Origin: Neobacillus jeddahensis
Lineage (GTDB): Bacteria > Bacillota > Bacilli > Bacillales > Cytobacillaceae
Length of the DNA: 64,000 nt
Reading direction: 5' to 3'
NCBI RefSeq assembly: GCF_000612625.1
Contig: NZ_CCAS010000017.1
Coordinates: forward strand, 1-64,000
Made by a program: the position numbers and the translations under genes. The notes under the pieces are model-generated. The model had not been told where the DNA came from, did not search any database, and saw nothing but the letters and a program-made list of their open reading frames with translations. The first letter of the stretch is position 1. Every line of letters starts with the position of its first letter. Below are positions 10,332 to 19,380 of this stretch, in pieces.

Positions 10332-11024
10332 CTATTTAATGATCCTCCCAGGATTACCGACCACTGTCTTATTTGCAGGAACGTCCTTTGTAATTACACT
10401 CCCCGCTCCTACAATAGCATTTTCACCAATGGTCACTGCCGGCAGGAGGGTTGCGTTGTTACCAATTTTGGCTCCTCTTTTTATCACTGGTCCCTGATGC
10501 TTGTAATTTCCCATTCCCATATATTTATCATTTGAGGATGAACAGCAAGGGCCGATAAAAACCTCATCCTCGATCACCATATCCGCTGTAATATAGCAGC
10601 CCGTTTGAATGGTCACACGCCTTCCAATAATCGTATTCGTTTCCACGATGGCATTCCGGCCGATAATGCTGTCTTCACCCACAGTTACCATTTCACGGAT
10701 GCTTGATAAATCTCCGACAAAAACGCCTGACTCTAGCTTTACGTGGCGGTAAATGACACTATTACAGCCAATCGTGACATGATCTTCTATCAGTAAGGGA
10801 TCAAGAATCTTCCCTGGCTTACGGGCCATTTTTTTATTAGAGGATGTCGGTTTGCCAAGAACCGTCAGTTCTCCGATTTGGACAAAATCCCCGATTTTTG
10901 TATCCTTTTTAATAATGACGTGGTGTCCGATGGTGACATTATTTCCAATGACGACATTTTCTTCGATAACGACGTTCTCACCAATCGTGACATTTACACC
11001 TAATTGTGCCGATGCATGGATCAT
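10332..11024 (-). CDS. Left-handed beta-helix (hexapeptide) acyltransferase, probably sugar N-acetyltransferase
   Basis: A 230-residue trimeric LbetaH acyltransferase. Isoleucine-patch hexapeptides run through the protein (for example [20 protein letters not shown] near the start, and [20 protein letters not shown] near the end). It closes with [20 protein letters not shown], typical of WbpD/WlbB-type UDP-amino-sugar N-acetyltransferases. With the aminotransferase at 16427 it would N-acetylate a 3-amino sugar nucleotide. An internal insertion (about residues 55-75) is charged and may bind substrate. The ATG at 11024 follows GGGAGG by 7 bases. A TTG two codons earlier is too close. Confidence 0.85.
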   Translation of the reverse strand: MIHASAQLGVNVTIGENVVIEENVVIGNNVTIGHHVIIKKDTKIGDFVQIGELTVLGKPTSSNKKMARKPGKILDPLLIEDHVTIGCNSVIYRHVKLESGVFVGDLSSIREMVTVGEDSIIGRNAIVETNTIIGRRVTIQTGCYITADMVIEDEVFIGPCCSSSNDKYMGMGNYKHQGPVIKRGAKIGNNATLLPAVTIGENAIVGAGSVITKDVPANKTVVGNPGRIIK

Positions 11025-11103
11025 GCACAAACCTCCCTTTCCTACTAAAAATAAGAAAATAACAGAACTTGCTGCCCTTAAGGAGACAGCTCCACTTATG
11101 CGA

Positions 11104-12087
11104 TTATAGCTGCTGATAAATTTTTATTAACTCCCCCGCTACTCGTTCGGCCGAGTGATAGGTTTCTACATACCGTCTGCCAGCCATACCAATTTCATGG
11201 CGGCGCTGTGGGTTTTGAATTAACTCTAGCAGCACATCTGCGATCGTTTCTGGGGTTGCCTGTACAATTGGCAGGTCCGCTGGGAACTGACTGCGAACAT
11301 CGTCTCGGATAAAGGCCACTACCGGCTTGCCCATGGCCATTGCCTCCACACTGAACATACCATATGTGCCACATAGTAGCTGATCAATAATGATATCTGC
11401 CTTCTGATACATCGCAAGTGCCTTCTCATGACTTATTTTTTCAAGCATCTGATACGTAAACGTCGCTTTCCCATATAATTGATTCACAGCTGCTTCTACA
11501 TAATCAGATCCTTTAAAGGAACGATTTGTCGGGGCATGGATGATCACCGGATTCGTATTAGTGACAGATGGATACGAAACAGGGAAGGCCTCAAAATTAC
11601 ATGCGAGTGGTAGGACATAGACATTTTTGTAATAATCTTTTACATAAGGATATGCCTCATAATCTTGAACGATAGCTGTATCAATATACTGTGATAGCGT
11701 GGTAAGCTGCTTGTTTATTTCTTCATCCGTATAATAAGTCGGCGGAAGTGGATATGGATTCAACCTGCTGACCATCTCAGCCTTACGGACATCACTTCCC
11801 CAATGATGCATCACCATCTTCTTCCCCTTTTCCTTTAAAAACGGGAGGTCATTGAAATCCTGCATAAACGTGTTGGCATTATGAAAATGAAAAATATCAG
11901 TATTTTTCACCAGAAATTCTAGTTCCTTCATCACCTCAAATGCATCCGTATTGATAATGTCACCTTTATAATTCAAATAGGTGTGAAAACAGTTAAATCC
12001 GGCAGCATGGTGCCCTTGCTTCCTTAGTTCTTTACAGATAATCCCCATCTGTCCAGCAATTTCAGTTGGGGTATGCACAATTTTCAT
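11104..12087 (-). CDS. GT-B glycosyltransferase, copy A of a paralogous pair
   Basis: A 327-residue GT-B glycosyltransferase. Landmarks are [11 protein letters not shown] at the N-terminus, [41 protein letters not shown] and the donor-site block [25 protein letters not shown]. The same landmarks appear in the gene at 13412, so the two are paralogues. The start is the ATG at 12087 (GGAAGGAG upstream). Longer readings run into the divergent DUF4855 leader. It heads a probable operon with the acyltransferase and the GT at 9045. Confidence 0.85.
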   Translation of the reverse strand: MKIVHTPTEIAGQMGIICKELRKQGHHAAGFNCFHTYLNYKGDIINTDAFEVMKELEFLVKNTDIFHFHNANTFMQDFNDLPFLKEKGKKMVMHHWGSDVRKAEMVSRLNPYPLPPTYYTDEEINKQLTTLSQYIDTAIVQDYEAYPYVKDYYKNVYVLPLACNFEAFPVSYPSVTNTNPVIIHAPTNRSFKGSDYVEAAVNQLYGKATFTYQMLEKISHEKALAMYQKADIIIDQLLCGTYGMFSVEAMAMGKPVVAFIRDDVRSQFPADLPIVQATPETIADVLLELIQNPQRRHEIGMAGRRYVETYHSAERVAGELIKIYQQL

Positions 12088-12229
12088 ATACATCTCTCCT
12101 TCCGAATATAGTATATTCACGTTGGATAAGTTGGCTATTTGCAAAGCAATAAATGGGGACATGCGGACTCACCTTTTATTCCTGGAACTCATACGCTGTA
12201 ATAGGACAAAAAGGAAAGGTGGGAATCGT

Positions 12230-13234
12230 TTGTCAACTAATGAATTTATGTCAGCGGAAAAGCTCGGTGTACAAAATCATCTTTGCCTGCTTCCCTATGG
12301 AGAGGACACTGATAATGGAATTACCAACTGGACTGCTGAGGATTTAATACCCTATCAATCTTATCTAGTGAATGGAGCCCCGATTGATTCAATGTTTGGA
12401 GGTTTGATCTTCAATCCAATCAGTGGAAGAAAAAATCATTTTATTTACCCGATGTATACTGATTTTGGTACATTATCAGAAAAGGATGATTGGAAACTAG
12501 CTTTAAAAAGGCTTTTTATGGACAAAGTCAATCTAGAGGCTGCTGCTAGTAACACAGCCGATGGAAAAAAAACGGATATTTGGGTGGCCATCCCCTATCC
12601 CATTCTTACGCAAACAAACTTTGGGAAAGTAGAAGGAGAAAAGATTAATTTTAAAAGAGAAGAACACAGAATCTTAGCGATGACGTGGTGGATGGACAAG
12701 TTTTTAAGTAAATGGAAAAAATCGAAGCGTCTCGACGAAAAATTAACGTTCCGAGGGTTTGTCTGGCCGCGGGCCTCGATTGACAGTCGCGATGAAAGTC
12801 TTGTTCAAAAGGTGACAGCCTTTATTCGCCAAAAAGGGTATCTATCATTGTGGTTACAGCAGTATGGTTCCACTGGATGTGTGGAATGGAAGGAGTTTGG
12901 ATTTGACGCGGCCTGTACCCATCCAAACTTTTACGGAAAAACAGGACCAGACTATACCTGGATTCCCAACTCGACCGTATACGCTAAATATTTTCAGACA
13001 GGCATGCAAATTTCCTTTGGAAAAGGTCTGCTCTTTAAGGAAAATCATTTGCTAGATTATTTAAATTATGGTGTATTCAACGACTACATGAATAACAGTC
13101 TTCTCGTTTTTGATTTCCCTAATCAAACAATGCGTGATATTTATCAAAATCACCCTAACGAATATGTTTACCTCTATTCCTTCATCAAAAAAGCGTATAC
13201 TCCTATTTATCCAACAGCAGCATTCCCGTCATAA
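12230..13234 (+). CDS. DUF4855-family protein, possible glycan-active enzyme
   Basis: A 334-residue protein resembling DUF4855. It has no signal peptide. Visible blocks are NHLCLLPYGEDTDNG, SMFGGLIFNP, FRGFVWPRASI, YLSLWLQQYG and DAACTHPNFYGKTGPDYTW. These alternating strand and aromatic-rich blocks suggest a TIM-barrel-like fold with an acidic, aromatic cleft, so a glycoside-active role is possible but not shown. The TTG at 12230 is preceded by GGAAAGGTGGG. An ATG at 12122 would add 36 unlikely residues. It lies on the opposite strand, exactly between the two paralogous glycosyltransferases, with its own terminator. Confidence 0.75.
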   Translation: MSTNEFMSAEKLGVQNHLCLLPYGEDTDNGITNWTAEDLIPYQSYLVNGAPIDSMFGGLIFNPISGRKNHFIYPMYTDFGTLSEKDDWKLALKRLFMDKVNLEAAASNTADGKKTDIWVAIPYPILTQTNFGKVEGEKINFKREEHRILAMTWWMDKFLSKWKKSKRLDEKLTFRGFVWPRASIDSRDESLVQKVTAFIRQKGYLSLWLQQYGSTGCVEWKEFGFDAACTHPNFYGKTGPDYTWIPNSTVYAKYFQTGMQISFGKGLLFKENHLLDYLNYGVFNDYMNNSLLVFDFPNQTMRDIYQNHPNEYVYLYSFIKKAYTPIYPTAAFPS

Positions 13235-13244
13235 AAACATGACT

Positions 13245-13285
13245 AACTGGTTTCAAAAGGTCGGACCTTTGAACCAGTTTTTTTC
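13245..13285 (+). terminator. Terminator of the DUF4855 gene
   Basis: Imperfect stem AACTGGTTTCAAAAGGTC against GGACCTTTGAACCAGTT (13245-13279), followed by T residues to 13284. It lies 10 bases after the stop codon. Confidence 0.88.
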
Positions 13286-13411
13286 TGTCCAAAGGTGTAT
13301 GCCCACTAGAATCACGATCTTGTGACAAAAGGAAAAAAGAAGCTGGGGGAAATGGAGGTAGATCTTCTTCCATTTGAACCAGCCTCACTTACATACTACT
13401 TGTTTTGCCAC

Positions 13412-14401
13412 TTACCCTTTTAAATCTGCATAAATGGCGAGTAATTGATCGGCGATGATGTCATGTGAATGATACTTTTCTGCATACGCACGACCCTTTA
13501 TGCCAAGTTCACGACGCAGCTCCGGATGGTCAAGGAGCCTTTTGGCCTGCTCATATAAATTATCTGGATTGGTATTCACAATCGCTAATTCAGCAGGAAA
13601 AGAGGCAATAAGATCAGAGCGAATATACGTTAACACAGGCTTGCCTAGTGCCATTGACTCTACACTTAGTAATCCATAGGAGCCACATAAGACCTGGTCA
13701 ATGATTATATCTGCATGCTTGTATAACTTAATAACCTCCTCATGATTCATTTTCTCGATGCGGCGGTAGTCAAAATCGTACTCCGCTTTCAGTCTTTCTA
13801 TCGTTGCTTCGATATAGAAGGTACCCTTAAAATCTGGATTGGTAGGAGCATGCAGGATCAGTGGCCGCTCTTTCTTAACAGATGGATAATGGGGCTGGAA
13901 ATGGCTAAGATCAATCGCAATTGGAACGACGTGCACCTTCTCATAGTAGTCCTTAACATAGTCATACACTTCATAGTCTTGAACAATCGCTTCTTTAATA
14001 TAGGCCGTGAGCTTCATCAATTTTGCATGTATTTCTTCATTAGGCGGTGAATCACCGGTATAGACATATGGATTGCGAATTCGTGCCTGTTCATGGAACC
14101 TTACATCGTTCCCCCAATGATGCATAATCATTTTCTTGTGTCTACTTTTGATTTCAGGCAAGTCAGCAAAGCCTGGGGATAGCGTTGTACCATAATGGAA
14201 ATGAAACAGATCATAATAATCGAGTATGTGTGGGATACTTTCCTCCAGTCCTTTCCCATCGGTGTTGACAAGATAGTCTTTATAACCGAGATAGGAATGG
14301 AACGTATTATAGCCAACAGAGCAATGCCCCTTTTTTGTCAGGGCACTGCTCAATATTCCCATTTGGCCAGCAATCTCAGTTGTTCCGTGGAAAATTCTCA
14401 T
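13412..14401 (-). CDS. GT-B glycosyltransferase, copy B of a paralogous pair
   Basis: A 329-residue GT-B glycosyltransferase closely related to the one at 11104. Shared landmarks are [71 protein letters not shown] and SVESMALGKPV. The acceptor or donor may differ between copies. The ATG at 14401 has GGGAGGAGG directly upstream and lies inside the last codons of the epimerase gene (26-base overlap), which implies translational coupling. It is the last gene of the aminotransferase, oxidoreductase, epimerase, GT run. Confidence 0.85.
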   Translation of the reverse strand: MRIFHGTTEIAGQMGILSSALTKKGHCSVGYNTFHSYLGYKDYLVNTDGKGLEESIPHILDYYDLFHFHYGTTLSPGFADLPEIKSRHKKMIMHHWGNDVRFHEQARIRNPYVYTGDSPPNEEIHAKLMKLTAYIKEAIVQDYEVYDYVKDYYEKVHVVPIAIDLSHFQPHYPSVKKERPLILHAPTNPDFKGTFYIEATIERLKAEYDFDYRRIEKMNHEEVIKLYKHADIIIDQVLCGSYGLLSVESMALGKPVLTYIRSDLIASFPAELAIVNTNPDNLYEQAKRLLDHPELRRELGIKGRAYAEKYHSHDIIADQLLAIYADLKG

Positions 14402-15347
14402 TTTCCTCCTCCCTTTTAAGCCATATATACGTTTTAGCAATCCCCTCTACAATGGAATGTGGCTTTTTCCAATGCAATTCAGCGTGAATTTTGTCAGCTA
14501 GAATACTCCTTCGCTGCACGACATCTACTTTCCGTTTAGGGGCAAACGTTAGTGGTAGATTTGTTTGTCCACTCGCCTTCTGAACCTCTTTAGCCAGATC
14601 GAGGACGCTTGTTTCTATCCCTGTTCCGACATTATAAACTCTTCCTATCGCGTTCTCGTCCACCGCTGCCAGTAACACGGCATCCATGGCATCTTCCACA
14701 TACGTAAAATCGCGTGTCTGACTGCCATCACCAAAGATGATCAGAGGCTGTTGAGTAAGCACCGCTTCAAAAAACTTCGCCACCACTCCACAATAAGGAT
14801 TTGTGGCAAGCTGGCCAGGACCATATACATTTGAAAATCGCAAAATGCTAACAGGCATTTGGTACATTTGATGATAGACATGGCAATAATGCTCCATTGA
14901 AAATTTACTCGCTGCATATGGGAGCTTGATATTATAGTACGATTCCGGGGTAGGAAGGATGTCAGCATGGCTGTAAATGGAAGTAGTCGAGGCATAGATA
15001 AACCGCTTTAAGCCCGGACAGCATTCCTGAGCCTTTTGCAGCAATAAAAAGCCGCCGTATAGGTTTGTTTCGAAATCGTCATTAATATTTTCAACTGATA
15101 AGACGAGATTTTTACAGGCAAAATGGAAGATATAGTCCACGTTTGGTAAAACCTCTTCCAACACTTTTTCATTCGTAATACTTTCTTGATAAAATGTGAT
15201 CCGCTCTGATTGTGGAACGGCCGCCCTGTTGCCAGTTGATAGATCATCAATGATATAAATATGGTCACACAGGGGCATAAGCCTGCTCACAAGCTGTGAT
15301 CCTAAAAATCCCGCACCGCCTGTTACGGCTACTTTTCCGAGATTCAT
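14376..15347 (-). CDS. NAD-dependent nucleotide-sugar epimerase/dehydratase (extended SDR)
   Basis: A 323-residue extended short-chain dehydrogenase acting on a nucleotide sugar. The NAD-binding GGAGFLG is at residues 10-16, the catalytic Ser/Thr in ASTTSIY (119-125) and YAASK at 144-148. FGDGSQTRDFTYVEDA is the typical substrate-domain motif. The family includes UDP-GlcNAc/GlcNAcA 4-epimerases (WbpP-like), UDP-glucose 4-epimerases and dehydratases. Within this island a C4 epimerase of the amino-uronic acid is the likeliest job, but this is inferred from context. It is separated from the upstream oxidoreductase by only 2 bases. Confidence 0.87.
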   Translation of the reverse strand: MNLGKVAVTGGAGFLGSQLVSRLMPLCDHIYIIDDLSTGNRAAVPQSERITFYQESITNEKVLEEVLPNVDYIFHFACKNLVLSVENINDDFETNLYGGFLLLQKAQECCPGLKRFIYASTTSIYSHADILPTPESYYNIKLPYAASKFSMEHYCHVYHQMYQMPVSILRFSNVYGPGQLATNPYCGVVAKFFEAVLTQQPLIIFGDGSQTRDFTYVEDAMDAVLLAAVDENAIGRVYNVGTGIETSVLDLAKEVQKASGQTNLPLTFAPKRKVDVVQRRSILADKIHAELHWKKPHSIVEGIAKTYIWLKREEENENFPRNN

Positions 15348-15349
15348 GA

Positions 15350-16426
15350 TTAAGTTCCTTCCCTTCTACACATATCGGTGGTGGAGAACGATGATAAAGG
15401 AAAGGATACAGCCTGCTTCGTTAATTCTGATTGGTACATCGCAAAAATAATTTCGAGAGCCTTCTTCCCTTCCGTTCCATCAATCTGCACATGCTTATCC
15501 GGTCTAGCTACCGCTTCAATAAAGTCTTCATACATATAGAGCTGTTCATTTCCATCACTTAGAAGCAGATCAAGCTCTTCATTATTGATTGGTTCTCCAT
15601 CAATGTACCAGCGGGAAATTTGATTGAGTGATGGACCTTCGATGGAAATCGTCCCTTTTTCTCCAAATATCGCTAAAGAATAGCCTAAATTATTTGGCTT
15701 AGTCACTATATTAGCCTCAACAATCCCTTTTGCTTGATTTTTAAACTGAATAATACCAACGGCTACATCCTCTGTTTCCTTTAGATATGATGATTGAGCG
15801 ATTTCACCGTACACGGTCTTCACATCACCGAGAAACCATTGAAGCAAATCGACAAAGTGAATGCCTTGATTGATCAGCATCCCCCCATCACTAGCCCATT
15901 TTCCCCGCCAAGCCGCAGCTGAATAATAGTCTGGGGACCGGTTAATTCGAATCGAAGAAACCCCTAGATACGGTTTTCCGATTCTTCCTTCGTCAATCAG
16001 CTGTTTAATTTTTTGCATCAACGGGCGAAACCGAAGTTGATGGCAAACCATCAGCTCCTTCCGCTGTTCTTGTGCTAGTGCAATTAATTTATCGGAATCT
16101 TCAATCGACAGTGCCATCGGCTTTTCAAGAACCACGTGCTTATGTGAGTGGAGAGCGTCCTTGGCCATCCTGGCGTGAAGTCCTGAGAAGGAGGCAATAA
16201 TGACCGCATCCATTTGCGCATTTGTGAGCATTTCTTTATAATCCTGAAAGCATTCGACGGAATCGCTATGACCTGACAGGGTTTGGTAAAATTGCTTGGT
16301 TTCAGTCATTCTCGCCTCATGGAGATCACTGACCGCTACTAGCTGTGCATCCTTACAGCTAGCCAGTGCCTGAAGATGTTTTCTCGAGATAAAACCACAA
16401 CCGATCAAGCCAAATCGAACTGCCAT
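15350..16426 (-). CDS. Gfo/Idh/MocA-family sugar-nucleotide dehydrogenase (WbpB-like)
   Basis: A 358-residue oxidoreductase. The NAD-binding segment GLIGCGFISRKH starts at residue 6, and the hallmark EKPMA motif begins at residue 101. GGMLINQGIHFVD holds the probable active-site His. In the WbpA-B-E-D route this family oxidises C3 of UDP-N-acetylglucosaminuronic acid to a 3-keto sugar, which the next enzyme aminates. The neighbour upstream (aminotransferase) abuts it without a gap, as wbpB and wbpE are often paired. Other sugar dehydrogenase roles cannot be excluded. Confidence 0.85.
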   Translation of the reverse strand: MAVRFGLIGCGFISRKHLQALASCKDAQLVAVSDLHEARMTETKQFYQTLSGHSDSVECFQDYKEMLTNAQMDAVIIASFSGLHARMAKDALHSHKHVVLEKPMALSIEDSDKLIALAQEQRKELMVCHQLRFRPLMQKIKQLIDEGRIGKPYLGVSSIRINRSPDYYSAAAWRGKWASDGGMLINQGIHFVDLLQWFLGDVKTVYGEIAQSSYLKETEDVAVGIIQFKNQAKGIVEANIVTKPNNLGYSLAIFGEKGTISIEGPSLNQISRWYIDGEPINNEELDLLLSDGNEQLYMYEDFIEAVARPDKHVQIDGTEGKKALEIIFAMYQSELTKQAVSFPLSSFSTTDMCRREGT

Positions 16427-17530
16427 TTAGTTCCCATCCTTTTGTCGTAAAATGGCAATAATCTGATCCTGTTCCTTTTCTGTTAAAAATGGATGCATCG
16501 GAACAGCAAACAGTTTTTCTGATAACGATTCAGCAATTGGGAAATCTCCCTGCTGGTAACCTAATCCCGCATACACTTCCTGTAAGTGTAGACAGTGGGG
16601 ATAATAAACACCTGTTTGAATTTGTGCGTTTATTAGTGCTTTCATGAGCTCATCTCGTCGGTCTGATTCCATGCAAAACAAGTGATAAATATGAGCACCA
16701 TTTTCTGATTCCACTGGCATGGATAAATACTCCACATCTCCTAGGTGCTGACGATAGCGGTCAGCGAGCTCTCTTCTTTTTTGATTCCACTCATCTATTT
16801 TGGCAAGATTGACGAGTAAAATAGCTGCGTGTAATTCATCAAGGCGGCTGTTATAGCCGATTCGGTCATGATAATATTTTTTCGTTGTGCCATGTGTGCG
16901 GAGTTTTCTAATTTTTCCAGCCAGATCTGGATCTGACGTTGTAATGATCCCCCCGTCCCCCATCGTACCGAGATTCTTCGTTGGGAAAAACGAGAAACAA
17001 GCAGCATCGCCTAGACTGCCGACAGGACGATCCATATAAGAAGACCCGAATGCTTGGCAGGCATCTTCAATCACAAGAAGATTGTTCTTTTTCGCAAGCT
17101 TGCTTATCTTATCCATAGCAGCAGGCTGCCCAAAAAGATGAACGGGAATAATCGCCTTCGTCGCCGCAGATATTTTTCTCTCAATATCTGCAGGATCAAT
17201 ATTGTAGGAGACAGGATCGACATCAGCAAATACCGGAGTAGCTCCTACCCGTGAGATGGCCTCCGCACTGGCAAAGAAGGTAAATGGGGTCGTAATGACT
17301 TCATCTCCGAGCCCAATTCCATATGCCTCTAGAGTTAGAACAAGCGCATCTGTCCCATTTGCAACGGCAATCGCCTCTGCCACCCCCAGTCGTTTCGCTA
17401 TTTTCCCCTCAAGCTCCTTGACCTTTGGACCTAGAACGTATTGACCGCTGTCTATCACCTCCTCCATTCCTTGGAGAATTTCATTTTTAACACTTTGAAA
17501 CTGACGCTTTAAATCTACTAGGTTAATCAT
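16427..17530 (-). CDS. DegT/DnrJ/EryC1/StrS sugar aminotransferase (WbpE-like)
   Basis: A 367-residue PLP enzyme that transfers an amino group to a keto nucleotide sugar. PLP-site features are VANGTDAL (57-64), EDACQAFGSS (155-164) and the Schiff-base Lys185 in SFFPTKNLG. The substrate is probably the 3-keto uronic acid made by the adjoining Gfo/Idh enzyme. It is the first gene of the minus-strand operon and has a possible SigK-type promoter about 110 bases upstream. The ATG at 17530 is preceded by AAGGAGAAG. Confidence 0.9.
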   Translation of the reverse strand: MINLVDLKRQFQSVKNEILQGMEEVIDSGQYVLGPKVKELEGKIAKRLGVAEAIAVANGTDALVLTLEAYGIGLGDEVITTPFTFFASAEAISRVGATPVFADVDPVSYNIDPADIERKISAATKAIIPVHLFGQPAAMDKISKLAKKNNLLVIEDACQAFGSSYMDRPVGSLGDAACFSFFPTKNLGTMGDGGIITTSDPDLAGKIRKLRTHGTTKKYYHDRIGYNSRLDELHAAILLVNLAKIDEWNQKRRELADRYRQHLGDVEYLSMPVESENGAHIYHLFCMESDRRDELMKALINAQIQTGVYYPHCLHLQEVYAGLGYQQGDFPIAESLSEKLFAVPMHPFLTEKEQDQIIAILRQKDGN

Positions 17531-17867
17531 CTTCTTCTCCTTATCTCTATCTCAGCTATGCCCTTTCGCTTGGTTCTGTACATCTTGTCCCTTTCACGAA
17601 TAGGCAAACATTTGAGCTAGTATTAAGTTGATTTCACCCTAATCTATGACTCACGAGTACAAGGTGAAACGGCTGTTAACCATTCATCTGTCATTTTCTA
17701 TCTAAAATATCGAATCACTTCTTCGGTAACTAAAAATAACACTCCTATAATGGTGCGGAAATTCATCTAAATTTCACCGTTTGGTTGTTTGTCCATTACC
17801 ATCCCCTCCACTGCACATATTTTAATATGTATTATATTTTTTATGGACGAGGAGAGTAGATGAATGA
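17531..17867. promoter_or_regulatory. Divergent promoter region of the sugar-nucleotide genes
   Basis: 337 bases without a gene, between the divergent aminotransferase and dehydrogenase genes. On the plus side there is an inverted repeat ACATATT-TT-AATATGT (17815-17830) followed by AT-rich sequence ending in TTATGG. It overlaps a likely promoter and might be an operator. TTTCACC and GGTGAAA words (about 17632 and 17663) form a second, long-spaced inverted pair. Confidence 0.45.
17640..17665 (-). promoter_or_regulatory. Possible SigK-type promoter for the aminotransferase operon
   Basis: On the minus strand CATAGATTA (17640-17648) matches the SigK -10 box CATANNNTA at every fixed position. 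An AC dinucleotide lies 15 bases upstream (17664-17665), one base short of the usual 16-17 spacing. If real, the sugar operon would be expressed late in the mother cell, in line with a spore-surface glycan. Confidence 0.35.
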
Positions 17868-19178
17868 ATGGACAGCCATGATTCACAGAGGAAAAAGGAC
17901 AAAATTGCTGTTATCGGATTAGGGTATGTAGGCCTTCCCTTGTCTGTCATGCTGGCGGAAAAGGGGTTTCAGGTAAAAGGGATCGATTTAGATCACAACA
18001 AGGTCTCAATGCTGAGAATGGCTAAAAGCTATATTGGGGACGTAACTGATCTTTCGCTAAAGACGGTAATCGATAGTGGCCATTTCGCCGCAACTACTAA
18101 TTTTGATGAAATAAAAGAGGTAGACTCGGTTATTATTTGTGTACCAACCCCGCTTACTAAACATAAAACACCGGATGTAAGCTTTATCATCAGTGCAGGA
18201 AAAGAAATTCAATCACGACTACAAAAAGGACAACTGGTTATTTTAGAAAGCTCCACATTTCCTGGAACAACAAAGGAAGTATTATTGCCAATTCTTGAAC
18301 AAAGTGGGTTACGTGCAGGCAGCGATTTCTACCTGGCTAATTCACCGGAACGCATTGATCCCGGTAATGAAAAATTCCGAGTCGAAGACATTCCAAAGGT
18401 GATTGGGGGCGTAACTGAGAAGTGTAAGGAGGAGGCATTGTCTCTTTATAAGCAGATTTACCGCGAAGTGGTTCCTGTCTCTTCAACAGAGACTGCTGAG
18501 TTAACCAAGTTGCTTGAAAATACCTTCCGCTTTGTCAATATTTCATTTATTAACGAGATGGCCATTCTTTGCGATCAGTTACAGGTTGATATTTGGGAAG
18601 TGGTCGGAGCAGCCGCGACTAAGCCATATGGTTTCACCCCATTTTATCCCGGTCCTGGCATTGGAGGACATTGTATTCCCGTCGATCCTCTCTATCTCCA
18701 ATGGAAGCTGCAGCAATTTGAGACAAGCAGTCAGTTTATCACCATTTCAGCGCAAACGAACCATAACATGATTGACTATATCGTTTCTCGCACAGAGGAG
18801 TTATTGGGGGATAAAAAGAATCTGTCTGCTGCAAAGATTTTACTTTACGGGGTTACCTATAAAAAAGATGTTGCCGATACGCGCGACTCGCCGACATTAG
18901 AAATTCTCGAGCAGTTCATCGAAAAAGGAGCCAAGGTCAGCTACCATGATCCCTATATTCCTTCATTAAAGATTGATGGGCAGGTATTGATGAGTACTAA
19001 TTTAACGGATAATCTGTTAAGCGAAATGGATTGTGTGATTATTTTAACAGACCATTCGATTATTCCGCTCGATAAAATCTTAAACCATGCAGCCCTTGTC
19101 TTTGATACACGGAATGTGACAAAAGGACATACGGGTACTTCCCAAGTCGTTCGCCTTGGAGAAGGAGCTAGTTTATAA
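17868..19178 (+). CDS. UDP-N-acetylglucosamine 6-dehydrogenase-like enzyme (WbpA/WecC family)
   Basis: A 436-residue nucleotide-sugar dehydrogenase. The NAD-binding GLGYVGLP starts at residue 17, PTPL marks the substrate region, and NSPERIDPGN and the catalytic Cys269 in GPGIGGHCIPVDP are intact. YKKDVADTRDSP is in the C-terminal domain. Such enzymes oxidise C6 of UDP-HexNAc twice to give a uronic acid. With the Gfo/Idh, aminotransferase and acyltransferase genes nearby, UDP-GlcNAc is the best substrate guess. The start codon is in frame at 17868 but 12 bases from GAGGAGAG. Two nearer ATGs are out of frame, so expression may be tuned down. Confidence 0.88.
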   Translation: MDSHDSQRKKDKIAVIGLGYVGLPLSVMLAEKGFQVKGIDLDHNKVSMLRMAKSYIGDVTDLSLKTVIDSGHFAATTNFDEIKEVDSVIICVPTPLTKHKTPDVSFIISAGKEIQSRLQKGQLVILESSTFPGTTKEVLLPILEQSGLRAGSDFYLANSPERIDPGNEKFRVEDIPKVIGGVTEKCKEEALSLYKQIYREVVPVSSTETAELTKLLENTFRFVNISFINEMAILCDQLQVDIWEVVGAAATKPYGFTPFYPGPGIGGHCIPVDPLYLQWKLQQFETSSQFITISAQTNHNMIDYIVSRTEELLGDKKNLSAAKILLYGVTYKKDVADTRDSPTLEILEQFIEKGAKVSYHDPYIPSLKIDGQVLMSTNLTDNLLSEMDCVIILTDHSIIPLDKILNHAALVFDTRNVTKGHTGTSQVVRLGEGASL

Positions 19179-19202
19179 TTTCTCACAAAATAAAAAAGAC
19201 TG

Positions 19203-19238
19203 AGCAGGAGATTCCAAAACCTCTTGCTTGGTTTTTTC
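19203..19238 (+). terminator. Terminator of the nucleotide-sugar dehydrogenase gene
   Basis: Stem AGCAGGAGATT against AACCTCTTGCT (19203-19228, 9 of 11 pairs), followed by GGTTTTTTC. It lies 25 bases after the stop. Confidence 0.75.
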
Positions 19239-19380
19239 TTTATGTGCCAAGCTAGTAAAAATAAGAGCTCCCTTTCCCCCTCATCCAAAAGTTGTAGAAA
19301 AAGTTCATGCTTTTCTCTGAGGGAGGATTTTCCAAAAATTAATATACTTAAAACATCAAGAATAAAGGGGAGAACATAAG

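Noticed and set aside
10150-11109. Plus-strand frames across the acyltransferase gene
   Set aside because: Shadows of the hexapeptide-repeat coding sequence. The minus-strand protein is clearly a left-handed beta-helix enzyme.
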